The notes beneath the pieces were generated by a model, which saw only the letters and a program-made list of their open reading frames with translations, ran no database searches and was not told the origin of the DNA. 6,844 nt of DNA from Bacteroidetes bacterium UBA6063. GTDB taxonomy: Bacteria > Bacteroidota > Bacteroidia > NS11-12g > UBA9320. The first letter of the stretch is position 1, and each line of letters starts with the position of its first letter. The stretch covers positions 1-6,844 of the forward strand of contig DIYD01000108.1 in NCBI GenBank assembly GCA_002428905.1, in the 5' to 3' direction. A program made the position numbers and the translations under genes. This document shows positions 1 to 6,798 of the stretch, in pieces.

Positions 1-38
1 TTAATTAACATCGCTAAATTGATTGTTTCGTTAGGGGT

Positions 39-1187
39 TTATTTTTCGTTGGTCTCGGTGAAAATGATTCGTACATAAAACTTGTCTCCTTTATGGTCAG
101 ATAGCTCAAATACATAGCTATGACCAGCTTCCATATCTTGAATATCGTTAGGGTTTATTTCAATATTTTTCTTACCAAGCGCTTTTTCTAGATGCAGGTA
201 CGATAAGTCCTGCCACTGGTTTGTTGTTTCATCTTTGAGCCTGATTTTCCATTCATTGTCTTGGGTATATCGCTCGTTTGATACCAAGACAAAAGGTTCT
301 TCAATTGAATGGGTGTAGGCCTCCAGACCAATTTTATGTTTAGTGATAAACGCGGCCGTCACTTTTTCTTCCTTCTCTATCTCAAACTCCCATACATCAC
401 TTGTTGCAATATGAAGCTCACCAAGCTCCGCACTTACCTGCCAGGCATAATGATCACCAACTTCCAGATCATCGAGTTGGTTCGGAAACATTAAGCTGAT
501 TGCTCGTAAACCGCTTTGTGTAAATAATGGTCGATTGCGACGAATCGCGTCTTCGGCCGACTGCCCTTGAAGCATTTTTACGAGTTTATAGGTGTACGTT
601 AGGTTTGGATTATTGCCGATAGGCATTGGCGGAATCCAGGTAAATGTGGGGCGCTTGTTTTTGATGTTTGCTTCATCCTCCGGAAAGCTCAACAATAAAG
701 GCGTAACCGGCTCTGATCGAACATCATTGCACGCCGAATAATCCACTTCCAGTTTTACAGTCCGATCACAGACAGCTGGATCATCTACACAACGCATACT
801 AATGCAATACGTATAATCCCCTGAAGGGACAAACGACGTCAATCGCTCGGCTTCTGCGATTTGCCGATTAACGTATCGAGTTTGTTGGATGTTGAAGTTG
901 GTTGGTTGGTAACTATTTGCCCCGGTTTTTAGTATATGTATTCCACTAATGAATTGAACTATCAATTGACCATTGGCGTCTAACAGATTGGCTTCATATT
1001 GTACCTTGACAGATTCAGTCGGACTGTAAATCACGTCAAAGTTTAGAATGTCCTTGCTCCCAAACTGGAATCCCATTATGGGGTGTGGGTTGATCACCAC
1101 CTGTGCATTGGCCCAGGAACTTATGCCTAAAAAAACGAGACACAACATTGCTCCAAAGACGCTAAATACGTTCTTTTTCATATTCAT
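39..1187 (-). CDS. Exported protein with four-cysteine N-terminal domain and Fn3-like domain
   Basis: Exported protein of unknown function, about 382 residues. The signal peptide is seen directly: MKK, a hydrophobic core, then ANA before Gln29. Mature residues 29-155 form a predicted beta-rich domain whose end carries four cysteines (about 128, 133, 140, 153), enough for two disulfides outside the cytoplasm. Residues 161-270 open with a Pro-rich PVTPLLLSFPEDE stretch and a PTFTW motif, typical of Fn3-like domains of Bacteroidota surface proteins. The last ~110 residues are a further beta-rich segment. The layout recalls proteins annotated with the TANFOR domain, but this is from memory only. 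The frame is open to 1235; I chose the ATG at 1185-1187 because GAGGT and an A-run precede it and the signal peptide then starts normally. There is no clear type IX secretion C-terminal sorting domain. It is divergent from the coiled-coil barrel gene, which suggests a shared envelope role. Confidence 0.8.
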   Translation of the reverse strand: MNMKKNVFSVFGAMLCLVFLGISSWANAQVVINPHPIMGFQFGSKDILNFDVIYSPTESVKVQYEANLLDANGQLIVQFISGIHILKTGANSYQPTNFNIQQTRYVNRQIAEAERLTSFVPSGDYTYCISMRCVDDPAVCDRTVKLEVDYSACNDVRSEPVTPLLLSFPEDEANIKNKRPTFTWIPPMPIGNNPNLTYTYKLVKMLQGQSAEDAIRRNRPLFTQSGLRAISLMFPNQLDDLEVGDHYAWQVSAELGELHIATSDVWEFEIEKEEKVTAAFITKHKIGLEAYTHSIEEPFVLVSNERYTQDNEWKIRLKDETTNQWQDLSYLHLEKALGKKNIEINPNDIQDMEAGHSYVFELSDHKGDKFYVRIIFTETNEK

Positions 1188-1361
1188 TTTTTGTATTACC
1201 TCAAGCCTGGTTAAGACGCGGTTTGATTCATTCATTTTGGATCACGGTTAAATGGTATTCAATATTAAATAAAGGTGTATTCCGATTCAAATTAAGAAAC
1301 GTTATCCTATTCTTTCGTTTCGTTTTAAGACCTTTATAAACAACTGAATTACAATAAGTTG

Positions 1362-1393
1362 AACGTTGGGAGAATGGGACAAACGTTGGGAGA
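1362..1393 (+). promoter_or_regulatory. Direct repeat pair, candidate LytTR-type operator
   Basis: AACGTTGGGAGA occurs exactly at 1362-1373 and again at 1382-1393, a period of 20 bp, so both copies face nearly the same side of the helix. With one mismatch the match runs on to 15 bp. The 9-bp core AACGTTGGG satisfies every position of the LytTR consensus [TA][AC][CA]GTTN[AG][TG]. Known LytTR sites are paired direct repeats with a 12-13 bp gap; here the gap is 11 bp, so the fit is close but not perfect. The pair lies about 175 bp upstream of the minus-strand start at 1187 and about 460 bp upstream of the plus-strand start. The regulator gene is not in the window. Confidence 0.45.
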
Positions 1394-1553
1394 TTGACAT
1401 CTACTAACCCGCAATAATGGGCATACCTCTTCCACCAAAATTCAAGTGTCTTTTTGAACTTAATATCGCAGTTCAGTGCGAGGAAATGGCGGTATGTTTT
1501 TAATCTCTAATCGTTAGTTTGTTCTCTTAATCTGGTTCAAGTTCATGTTTAAT

Positions 1554-1561
1554 TAAGTTTG
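1554..1561 (+). promoter_or_regulatory. Possible -7 box for the coiled-coil barrel gene
   Basis: TAAGTTTG matches the Bacteroidota -7 consensus TAnnTTTG at every fixed position. It lies almost 300 bp before the ATG at 1855, which would mean a long leader, and no convincing TTG -33 element sits 19-21 bp before it. In AT-rich DNA such a match can arise by chance, so this is only a candidate. A weaker 7/8 match (TATCTTAG) lies nearer, at 1817-1824. Confidence 0.2.
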
Positions 1562-1854
1562 TGTATCAATTAGGTCTGGCCAAATATCAATTTTCCTTTT
1601 GAAATAGAAAATAGCAATATGTAGTGATTTTATTATTGGTCACTTTTTGAGAGAAAATTGAGCCCAAACCCATGTATATAAAGAACCACACCCATTTCGA
1701 CCTTGAAGATCTCCTTTTTGATTTTACGCAAGGATGATTAATTACTGTTGGTTAGAAAACCCTCACCAGTCCTCAACGGTCAAAGTTTCTCCTATGGATA
1801 GTCTCAAATTCTGTTGTATCTTAGCACTAGATTATTTCAAACTACACAAACCAA

Positions 1855-4383
1855 ATGAACCTAAACCTACACTATACCTCTTTTGTCGTACTTCGATTTC
1901 TGTGGATCGTGACCATAGCCCTATGCGCATGGACTCCAACACATGCGCAAATCGAAAAACCGCATTTGAATAAACCTTCAACCGATAGTCTACAAAGGGA
2001 TTTTAAACAAAGAATTACAGATCAATGTACAACTAAAGACAGTCTGATATCTAACCAAAAGGAAAAATTAGGAAGTGCTAAAGAGAACGCACAGAACGCA
2101 GCTAAGCATAAAGTGTCTGAGGCGAGAACCAAATCGAGTGATCTAATTGTCACCTACCAGGACTCATTTAAAACCTTGCGAGATTCGCTTTGGAAAAGAA
2201 CCAAACAATCGGTTCTTGGTGAGGTCCCTTCAAAAGATTCACTTAAAAATCAATTTACTACCGCCCTAAAACAAGCACCCAATAAAGTAGCTAAATCCAC
2301 GCAGCTATCTGGTGAGATTGTTTCCGAATCGTTTGTAACAAATTATCAAGACCCTTTCACAGTAAGTGAAAAGGCTTACAGCCGACTCTATGGCAACCCT
2401 ACAGTAGAAGTAGGCAAACTGCCCTTTACCGTGGATTTCTTCGTGACCACAGAACCGAATACGATTTACAACTCAAACACCGTAAACCTGCGGTTTAACA
2501 CGGAACAGTTTAAACAAAATATTCGTCAAACGGCCTCAAACAAACTGAGAGAAGCTCAGCGTAAGAAAAACGAACTTGGAGACCTTACATTTGATCTCGA
2601 AAATCAAAAGAAACGGCTTGGTGGTGAGCTCGATAAGCAAAAGAACCAACTCGGTTCTGTGGAAGCCAGATTAAAAGGACTGGAAGATCAAGCCAAAAAT
2701 AAAACACCTGTTGCTCCAGAATTACCAGATACGGATCACCTTAGCGAAGCTGTTAGACGCCAAGCGGAAAACCAATGGAACAAACAACAACAGACACTGG
2801 AACTCAAAGGCGACTCTACCATAGCCAGCCTGAAGCGTTCATATATGTCTGAAGAAGCCCTCAATAAACTGGATTCGAATCAGCGTAAAGAATATCTGAG
2901 AAAAAAGGAACAACACGAAAAAATACAAGCCAGGTACAATGAGGCTCTAAAAACATATCAGTTTATTGACTCGATTTACCAAATGGTGCAAAAAGCAGAT
3001 TCCATTGCATCAGGTAAATTAGACGAGGTTAAAACCCAATACGCTCAACCGGACCTATTAAAAGCGAAAGCGATTGAAAAACTAAAAAGTAAGAAGCTCG
3101 CTTCGCTTGTATCATCGGTGGATTACTTTGAGGTAGGAATCAACTATCCCTTTTTCTCAAAACTGTCGTTAAACGGATCACCGAGTAGAGGGTTAAACAG
3201 TTCATTCACCTTTGGCAACAATCAACTTAAGGTTGTTGCAGGTAAGACCATAAATAATCGTATGAATACCTTCGGTCTAGGTCAACCAAATCCTGTATTC
3301 GATCGAAACGTACAAGGTGTATCCTATCGCAAGGATAACCGACGGGGTTTCTGGGAAATCTCAAATGCCGTTCTCTGGGATCCTTCAAACTTCGATGAAC
3401 CAAAACGGAATATTATCCAAACACTAACCTGGCAACGAAGACTTGGTAAGAAGTTGGACCTGGAAGTAAATAGCGCACACTCGATCTATTCCGATAATAT
3501 TCACATGGAGGAAATTAGTCCTTCTGATGTTACCTTCTTCGAACAACGGATGAACGGTAGTGCAATTGGGGCAAAAGCCAACTATCGCCTTGATGGGCAA
3601 TCGAAACTGAAAGTAGAAGGACAGCGAGTCTACCCAGGCTTCATAAACCTATCCAATCCTTTCATGCGCAATGGATATGATGAATACAAGGGTCAACTTG
3701 ATCGTAAATTCTTTAAACGGAAGCTCCATACCTCTGTATTCTACAAACACTTTAGTGATAATATCACTGGAATTCAGGAATCTACCAATACCATGGACGG
3801 ATATGGCATAACGATGAGAACCAACTTCCGAAAATCGTGGAACTTCTTTGCACAGCATGCCCCTTATGAACAGGGAAATAATCATCCTGACTCCATCTTC
3901 AGAACAAATAACCAACTCAGTGTTACAACAGCTGGAGCCATTTACATGAAAAAATTTGAAAAGTCGAACATCATGTTTATGAGCAACTACACCAGAAGCC
4001 ATATTGATTTCAATAAGGGCGAAGCACCTGTAGAAAACCAGTTTTACAATGCCATGCTTACGGTTACGCGGCCCAAAATTCTTGCGAGTTTAAATGCCTA
4101 TAGAAATGAGTCGAAACCACGTATCGACACGTTAAACTATTCAGGTTTACGATTAGAAATCGGGCAACAAGCGAAGGGGAAAGTGCAGTTTTCTACAAAT
4201 CTTTTCTTCGACTATTATGATTCTGATGATTACCGATACAACTGGACGACCTCAGCACAATATAACGGTTGGAAGAAATTCCAAATCATGTCTTCATTTG
4301 GGCTGGGCCGCATTGAAGGTCTATTCGGTCTGGAGTCAAAAGACATTTACAGCGGACAGCTTCTGATTAAGTATACGTTATAG
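1855..4383 (+). CDS. Coiled-coil protein with C-terminal outer-membrane beta-barrel
   Basis: Unrecognised 842-residue envelope protein. Residues 1-31 are a signal peptide (hydrophobic 10-26, cleavage after THA). Residues 32-160 are charged and helical, with DSL motifs at 44, 62, 110 and 128. Residues about 165-215 look like a small beta domain (GNPTVEVGKLPF, then alternating polar and apolar residues). Residues 215-280 and 295-418 are Lys/Glu/Gln-rich coiled coil. From about 422 to 842 the sequence changes to alternating strands rich in Tyr, Phe, Asn and Gly with short turns, ending in GQLLIKYTL, as expected of an outer-membrane barrel of perhaps 16-20 strands. This layout would place the coiled coils in the periplasm. 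There are no SusC/TonB-box features, no OmpA peptidoglycan domain and no sorting domain. The start has an A/C-rich leader without a Shine-Dalgarno, normal in this phylum. No clear terminator follows the stop. The barrel and any role are inferences from composition. Confidence 0.8.
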   Translation: MNLNLHYTSFVVLRFLWIVTIALCAWTPTHAQIEKPHLNKPSTDSLQRDFKQRITDQCTTKDSLISNQKEKLGSAKENAQNAAKHKVSEARTKSSDLIVTYQDSFKTLRDSLWKRTKQSVLGEVPSKDSLKNQFTTALKQAPNKVAKSTQLSGEIVSESFVTNYQDPFTVSEKAYSRLYGNPTVEVGKLPFTVDFFVTTEPNTIYNSNTVNLRFNTEQFKQNIRQTASNKLREAQRKKNELGDLTFDLENQKKRLGGELDKQKNQLGSVEARLKGLEDQAKNKTPVAPELPDTDHLSEAVRRQAENQWNKQQQTLELKGDSTIASLKRSYMSEEALNKLDSNQRKEYLRKKEQHEKIQARYNEALKTYQFIDSIYQMVQKADSIASGKLDEVKTQYAQPDLLKAKAIEKLKSKKLASLVSSVDYFEVGINYPFFSKLSLNGSPSRGLNSSFTFGNNQLKVVAGKTINNRMNTFGLGQPNPVFDRNVQGVSYRKDNRRGFWEISNAVLWDPSNFDEPKRNIIQTLTWQRRLGKKLDLEVNSAHSIYSDNIHMEEISPSDVTFFEQRMNGSAIGAKANYRLDGQSKLKVEGQRVYPGFINLSNPFMRNGYDEYKGQLDRKFFKRKLHTSVFYKHFSDNITGIQESTNTMDGYGITMRTNFRKSWNFFAQHAPYEQGNNHPDSIFRTNNQLSVTTAGAIYMKKFEKSNIMFMSNYTRSHIDFNKGEAPVENQFYNAMLTVTRPKILASLNAYRNESKPRIDTLNYSGLRLEIGQQAKGKVQFSTNLFFDYYDSDDYRYNWTTSAQYNGWKKFQIMSSFGLGRIEGLFGLESKDIYSGQLLIKYTL

Positions 4384-4727
4384 CACTTCCCTTAGGGATC
4401 AAGTATTATTTGTCCTGGTAAATAAATGACAAGAAGTAAAGTCACCTTTTATGGTATGCGTCTTTCCTACTTATTCTCATTCTGGACTCATGCTGACCTA
4501 AACTCGGCACTATCTTTTAAGGCCATATAATAATGTTCTTTTCCATAGACAAAAAGAACCAAAAGTTAAGGCTGACGATCTTTTTCTAAAAGTGTGGAGA
4601 ATAATTATTAGAGCGAAATGAGTACTTCGCAGGGCTTGAGAACATGGGTTTTAATTCTTTCTTAAAACTCCTAACTGATTGCATATTATAGATTTAAATG
4701 GCTGAATCATCTCCAGTATGGAGCAAC
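4384..4727. other. Intergenic stretch without a supported gene
   Basis: I find no credible coding frame here; the longest plus-strand frames from an ATG are about 20-25 codons. The only clear structure is the AT-rich inverted repeat at 4535-4559. The small palindrome TCCCTTAGGGA just after the barrel gene stop (4388-4398) has a 4-bp stem and no T-run, so it is not a convincing terminator. Confidence 0.5.
4535..4559. repeat. AT-rich inverted repeat
   Basis: GTTCTTTT (4535-4542) and AAAAGAAC (4552-4559) are exact inverted copies separated by 9 bases. Flanking A-runs lie on the right. The stem is too AT-rich for a standard intrinsic terminator and no T-run follows in either direction. It could be a processing hairpin or one copy of a dispersed intergenic element, which cannot be judged from one window. 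Confidence 0.4.
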
Positions 4728-4754
4728 AAAAAACTCGGCCCCTTTGGAGCCGAG
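4728..4754 (-). terminator. Intrinsic terminator on the minus strand
   Basis: CTCGGC (4734-4739) pairs exactly with GCCGAG (4749-4754); inside, CC (4741-4742) pairs with GG (4746-4747) across one mismatch, leaving a TTT loop. Read on the minus strand, the GC-rich hairpin is followed at once by six T (4733-4728). It lies 21 bp after the stop of the short minus-strand open stretch and about 275 bp after the stop of the TfoX-like gene, so it probably ends that transcript. Confidence 0.75.
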
Positions 4755-4775
4755 CAGTGATAACACTGGTCTGGT

Positions 4776-4934
4776 TTACCTGCCCAATGTTCGGGTATTA
4801 CCCAAATGGCTATTGCCTAAGTATGGATAAAACGTTTGTCCGAAAGCATTGAGCTGATTCCCAATGTTACGCTGCTGTTTAGGTTTTGGTCTATCATGAT
4901 GTTTCGGATGTTTGTCTTTGCTGTACTAACGCAT
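4776..4934 (-). pseudogene. Possible decayed or cryptic small gene
   Basis: On the minus strand, 49 sense codons run from 4925 to a TAA at 4776-4778. The residues look protein-like: a Lys/His-rich start (KDKHPKHHDRPKPKQQ) and then a Gly/Asn/Leu-rich part (QLNAFGQTFYPYLGN). No ATG, GTG or TTG lies in frame near its beginning. The only nearby in-frame ATG (4932-4934) is followed after one codon by a TAG (4926-4928). The strong minus-strand terminator begins 21 bp after the stop, as for a real gene. It may be a small gene broken by a nonsense change, the 3' remnant of a longer gene, or noncoding leader/trailer RNA. I do not recognise the peptide. Confidence 0.25.
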
Positions 4935-5030
4935 TGAATCTGACCTTAGTATGAAACTATCGGGCAAATTGACGAACGGCAAATTAGAGGCTAAACCTCT
5001 TGTTCCACAAACCTTAGAAACATCCTTAAA

Positions 5031-5354
5031 CTACTTAGGTTCCAGGCTCATCACATAGTCGTAACTCTCATTCAGATATTCTGCAAGAATATTCAGGTCA
5101 CTTAACATAGCATCCGGAATAAGCACGTACCCGTGCATAATGGAATTGTACGATTTGAACAATGTGGTCTCAAATTCTTCGAGATATTTCTTCTGAACTT
5201 CTTTCGAAAATCGGATGCCTATTTCACCGGCCTTATTCAAAAGTGAAAACATATATCCATTTGCAGAGGTGTACGGCATGGTTTTACCTTTTCGCTCAAA
5301 CCTTGGACATAGGGCCACCAGGTTGTCATATATTTTTAGTTTCTCTTCGTACAT
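5031..5354 (-). CDS. Small TfoX N-terminal-like protein
   Basis: Cytoplasmic protein of 107 residues with no signal peptide or membrane segment. The pattern KGKTMPYTSANGYMFSLL, then GEIGIRF, a helix with YLEEF, then a YVLIPDAML strand-turn and a C-terminal SYDYVMSLEPK helix matches small stand-alone proteins with a TfoX N-terminal-type fold, as I remember them. TfoX/Sxy itself is a competence regulator in Proteobacteria, but stand-alone single-domain relatives have no fixed function, so none is assigned. I start it at the ATG at 5352-5354, which lies one base after the TAA of the upstream gene. An alternative ATG at 5367-5369 would add five residues and overlap that gene by 14 bp. Either way the pair is translationally coupled and shares the promoter at 5820-5827. 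Confidence 0.7.
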   Translation of the reverse strand: MYEEKLKIYDNLVALCPRFERKGKTMPYTSANGYMFSLLNKAGEIGIRFSKEVQKKYLEEFETTLFKSYNSIMHGYVLIPDAMLSDLNILAEYLNESYDYVMSLEPK

Positions 5355-5355
5355 A

Positions 5356-5796
5356 TTATTGCTTTTCAATGAATACCTTGAATTGCTTCATCCATTTCTC
5401 TCCTTGTTTACGGTACATGCTGGGGAATAGTATGGCAAAAAGTTTGGGCATAAACCAATTGATCCGAGTATATTCAAACTCGTATTCATAACGCGTATTG
5501 TTCGCATCGATCTGAATGAACTTGCATCGCATAAAATTATCCATATGAATGTGATGGTATTCTGCATCAAATGCGTCGGGTAATTTGTTGGACAATATGG
5601 TCTCCGTGAGTTCTATCGCTCGTTTACCTTGCTTATAAAGCATCTTGGATTTTGCACCATTCTGACCTGGTTCTCCGCTAAGCAATTCTTTGCTTACGAA
5701 ACCATCTTGATATTCACCTAAATACTGTGGATCGGCGAAATACTTAACCACAATCTCACGGGGCTTGGCGATGTCTACAGAACCCTTGAATTTCAT
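5356..5796 (-). CDS. SRPBCC/START-fold protein (polyketide cyclase-like)
   Basis: Cytoplasmic protein of 146 residues, a full-length single SRPBCC domain. What shows this: an initial strand (MKFKGSVDIAKP) leading into the typical helix with Pro12, then YFADPQYLGEYQDGF, a series of alternating strands (ELTETIL, AEYHHIHMDNF, TRYEYEFEY) and a long C-terminal amphipathic helix (MYRKQGEKWMKQFKVFIEK) that closes the hydrophobic pocket. The family binds hydrophobic ligands or acts as cyclase, aromatase or stress protein; the ligand cannot be told from the sequence. It is the first gene of a two-gene operon with the TfoX-like gene. The start has an A-rich leader about 17-18 bases long counted from the likely transcription start, with no strong Shine-Dalgarno. 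Confidence 0.85.
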   Translation of the reverse strand: MKFKGSVDIAKPREIVVKYFADPQYLGEYQDGFVSKELLSGEPGQNGAKSKMLYKQGKRAIELTETILSNKLPDAFDAEYHHIHMDNFMRCKFIQIDANNTRYEYEFEYTRINWFMPKLFAILFPSMYRKQGEKWMKQFKVFIEKQ

Positions 5797-5819
5797 ATGT
5801 TCTTTTTTTGGTGAGATAT

Positions 5820-5827
5820 CAAAACTA
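5820..5827 (-). promoter_or_regulatory. -7 box of the SRPBCC operon
   Basis: On the minus strand this reads TAGTTTTG, an exact fit to the Bacteroidota TAnnTTTG consensus, 23 bp before the ATG at 5796. Transcription starting about 6-7 bases downstream gives a short A-rich leader. No clear TTG is present at -33. The same octamer serves the barrel gene at 6603-6610. Confidence 0.55.
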
Positions 5828-5876
5828 CGTTATTTGATCTAAAGAGGTGGTGCCAGGCTCTCTTCGACATGCACGA

Positions 5877-6569
5877 TTAATCTCCCCGTTGGAGTTTATA
5901 GAACGCTCCAATATGAAGTGTTACGGATTGATTACGCACCAAATGCGCATTTACACCATCAATAATATGTTCAATAGTGCTAATATCCCGGAGACCAAGT
6001 GTTGCCTTGATCGAAGTGGATACACCTATCCTATTGAATACTGGGAAGTTTGCCCCGAAACTTGTGAGCACACCCAAATCAACATTCTTGAAGTCTATAT
6101 TTTTAACGGTCTCTGGTAAACCGAGTTGCGCAGGAAAGATAAACTCACTGGTCAACATGTATCCATAATACCCACCAACGTTTGCGAACAATCTGTTTTT
6201 TAAGAAATTGTATTGAATAGCAGCTTGAGAGCCTAGATAACGAAAATTATATATGTGTCTTTCCTCGTTTGGTGTGCTACTCACTGGATCAAGATGTGTA
6301 ACACCAGTCCAATTGCTCCCTTTGATCTCATAACCCACATTTAAGCTTATACCAATTGATCTCGAAACGGGATGAAAATACCCAATAAAAGCAGCACCGG
6401 AAGTTCTTGGTGTGTAAGCAGCACTAGGCCCACTTCTTCTAATTTCAGATTTTCCTACCCCTAACTCCAATTGAATCACAGGTTGTTCGGTTTGGCTGAA
6501 AGCTTGCATCCCAGTGAATTGACTGAGGGTGTGGAACACTAACCCAAGGATTAAATGGTTTTTTTTCAT
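5877..6569 (-). CDS. PorT-like small outer-membrane beta-barrel protein
   Basis: Outer-membrane protein of 230 residues. The signal peptide MKKNHLILGLVFHTLSQF ends with probable cleavage after AFS, before Gln26. The rest is alternating beta strands with Gly and aromatic residues: LELGVGKSE, AAFIGYFHP, SIGISLNVGYEIKG, then the family-like YNFRYLGSQAAIQYNF followed by LFANVGGYYGYML, VDLGVLTSFGANF, IGVSTSIKATLGL and a final VTLHIGAFYKL strand. This order fits the PorT/OMP_b-brl_2 family of 8-stranded barrels, usual length about 200-240 residues. Most members have no known substrate; this is not evidence for the PorT protein of type IX secretion itself. The frame is open to 6635, but the ATG at 6567-6569 is preferred because the signal peptide begins there and the -7 box lies between the two possible starts. 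It has no obvious terminator, so some readthrough into the SRPBCC operon is possible. Confidence 0.85.
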   Translation of the reverse strand: MKKNHLILGLVFHTLSQFTGMQAFSQTEQPVIQLELGVGKSEIRRSGPSAAYTPRTSGAAFIGYFHPVSRSIGISLNVGYEIKGSNWTGVTHLDPVSSTPNEERHIYNFRYLGSQAAIQYNFLKNRLFANVGGYYGYMLTSEFIFPAQLGLPETVKNIDFKNVDLGVLTSFGANFPVFNRIGVSTSIKATLGLRDISTIEHIIDGVNAHLVRNQSVTLHIGAFYKLQRGD

Positions 6570-6602
6570 ATTTGGTTGTTGGGGGTGATTCTTTTGTCTT
6601 AC

Positions 6603-6610
6603 CAAAACTA
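6603..6610 (-). promoter_or_regulatory. -7 box of the PorT-like gene
   Basis: On the minus strand this reads TAGTTTTG, exact to TAnnTTTG, 33 bp before the ATG at 6569. A weak TTTC element sits near the -33 distance. The box lies downstream of the first in-frame ATG (6633-6635), so a transcript made from it can only use the later start. Confidence 0.55.
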
Positions 6611-6760
6611 CTGAAAAGGGAATGGAAACATGCATGGTTTTTCAAGATTACGTCGTCAACAACCCTCCATGGTTTTAATCGGGTCGCTTGAACATAGGCT
6701 AGATCACGCATAGCTTGATCCTATTTTGTAGTCCAATTTATGAACAAGTGAAACACTTTG

Positions 6761-6792
6761 CATAAAAAAAGGTCGTCCGTTGGACGACCTTG
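6761..6792 (-). terminator. Strong intrinsic terminator after the initiator tRNA
   Basis: AAGGTCGTCC (6769-6778) and GGACGACCTT (6782-6791) form a perfect 10-bp stem with a GTT loop. On the minus strand the hairpin runs directly into a run of T (complement of the A-run 6764-6770). It begins 7 bp after the tRNA 3' end at 6799, so it ends the tRNA transcript. Confidence 0.9.
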
Positions 6793-6798
6793 TCTGTG

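Larger units (their letters stand above)
1188..1854. promoter_or_regulatory. Long divergent control region between two envelope genes
   Basis: About 670 bp lie between the chosen starts of the two divergent genes. I see no credible gene in it. It contains the 12-bp direct repeat pair at 1362-1393, an imperfect nested inverted repeat at 1422-1496 and possible -7 boxes (TAAGTTTG at 1554-1561 on plus; a 7/8 match, TTAATTTG, at 1288-1295 on minus). The length is large for two simple promoters and leaves room for long leaders or regulator sites. A short open frame starting at 1734 runs into the coiled-coil gene in another frame and is taken as a shadow. Confidence 0.5.

Noticed and set aside
3649..4002. 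Minus-strand frame of 117 codons inside the coiled-coil barrel gene
   Set aside because: It is fully antisense to a clear gene, has no neighbour or leader signal, and its residues show no domain.
4388..4398. TCCCTTAGGGA after the stop of the coiled-coil barrel gene as its terminator
   Set aside because: The stem is only 4 bp and no T-run follows.
4831..4841. An 11-mer, GGACAAACGTT on the minus strand, shared with the control region at 1377-1387
   Set aside because: Only one half-site is present, without the GGGAGA part or a second copy, and it falls in a chance AAACGTTT palindrome.
5162..5491. Plus-strand frame of 109 codons across the SRPBCC and TfoX-like genes
   Set aside because: It is antisense to two well-supported coupled genes and is rich in Cys, Leu and Ser, typical of a shadow frame.
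5842..5864. AAGAG/CTCTT hairpin between the PorT-like gene and the SRPBCC gene as a terminator
   Set aside because: The stem is 5 bp with a 13-base loop and lacks a T-run on the minus strand beyond three bases; it is too weak to call.
6445..6711. Minus-strand frame of 88 codons overlapping the start of the PorT-like gene
   Set aside because: Most of it is the signal-peptide and early barrel region read in another frame, and the -7 box of the barrel gene lies inside it.
6694..6724. Inverted repeat ATAG-GATCA / TGATC-CTAT between the tRNA terminator and the barrel gene
   Set aside because: The stem is broken by an asymmetric bulge, and no gene on the plus strand would need it; chance pairing is likely.
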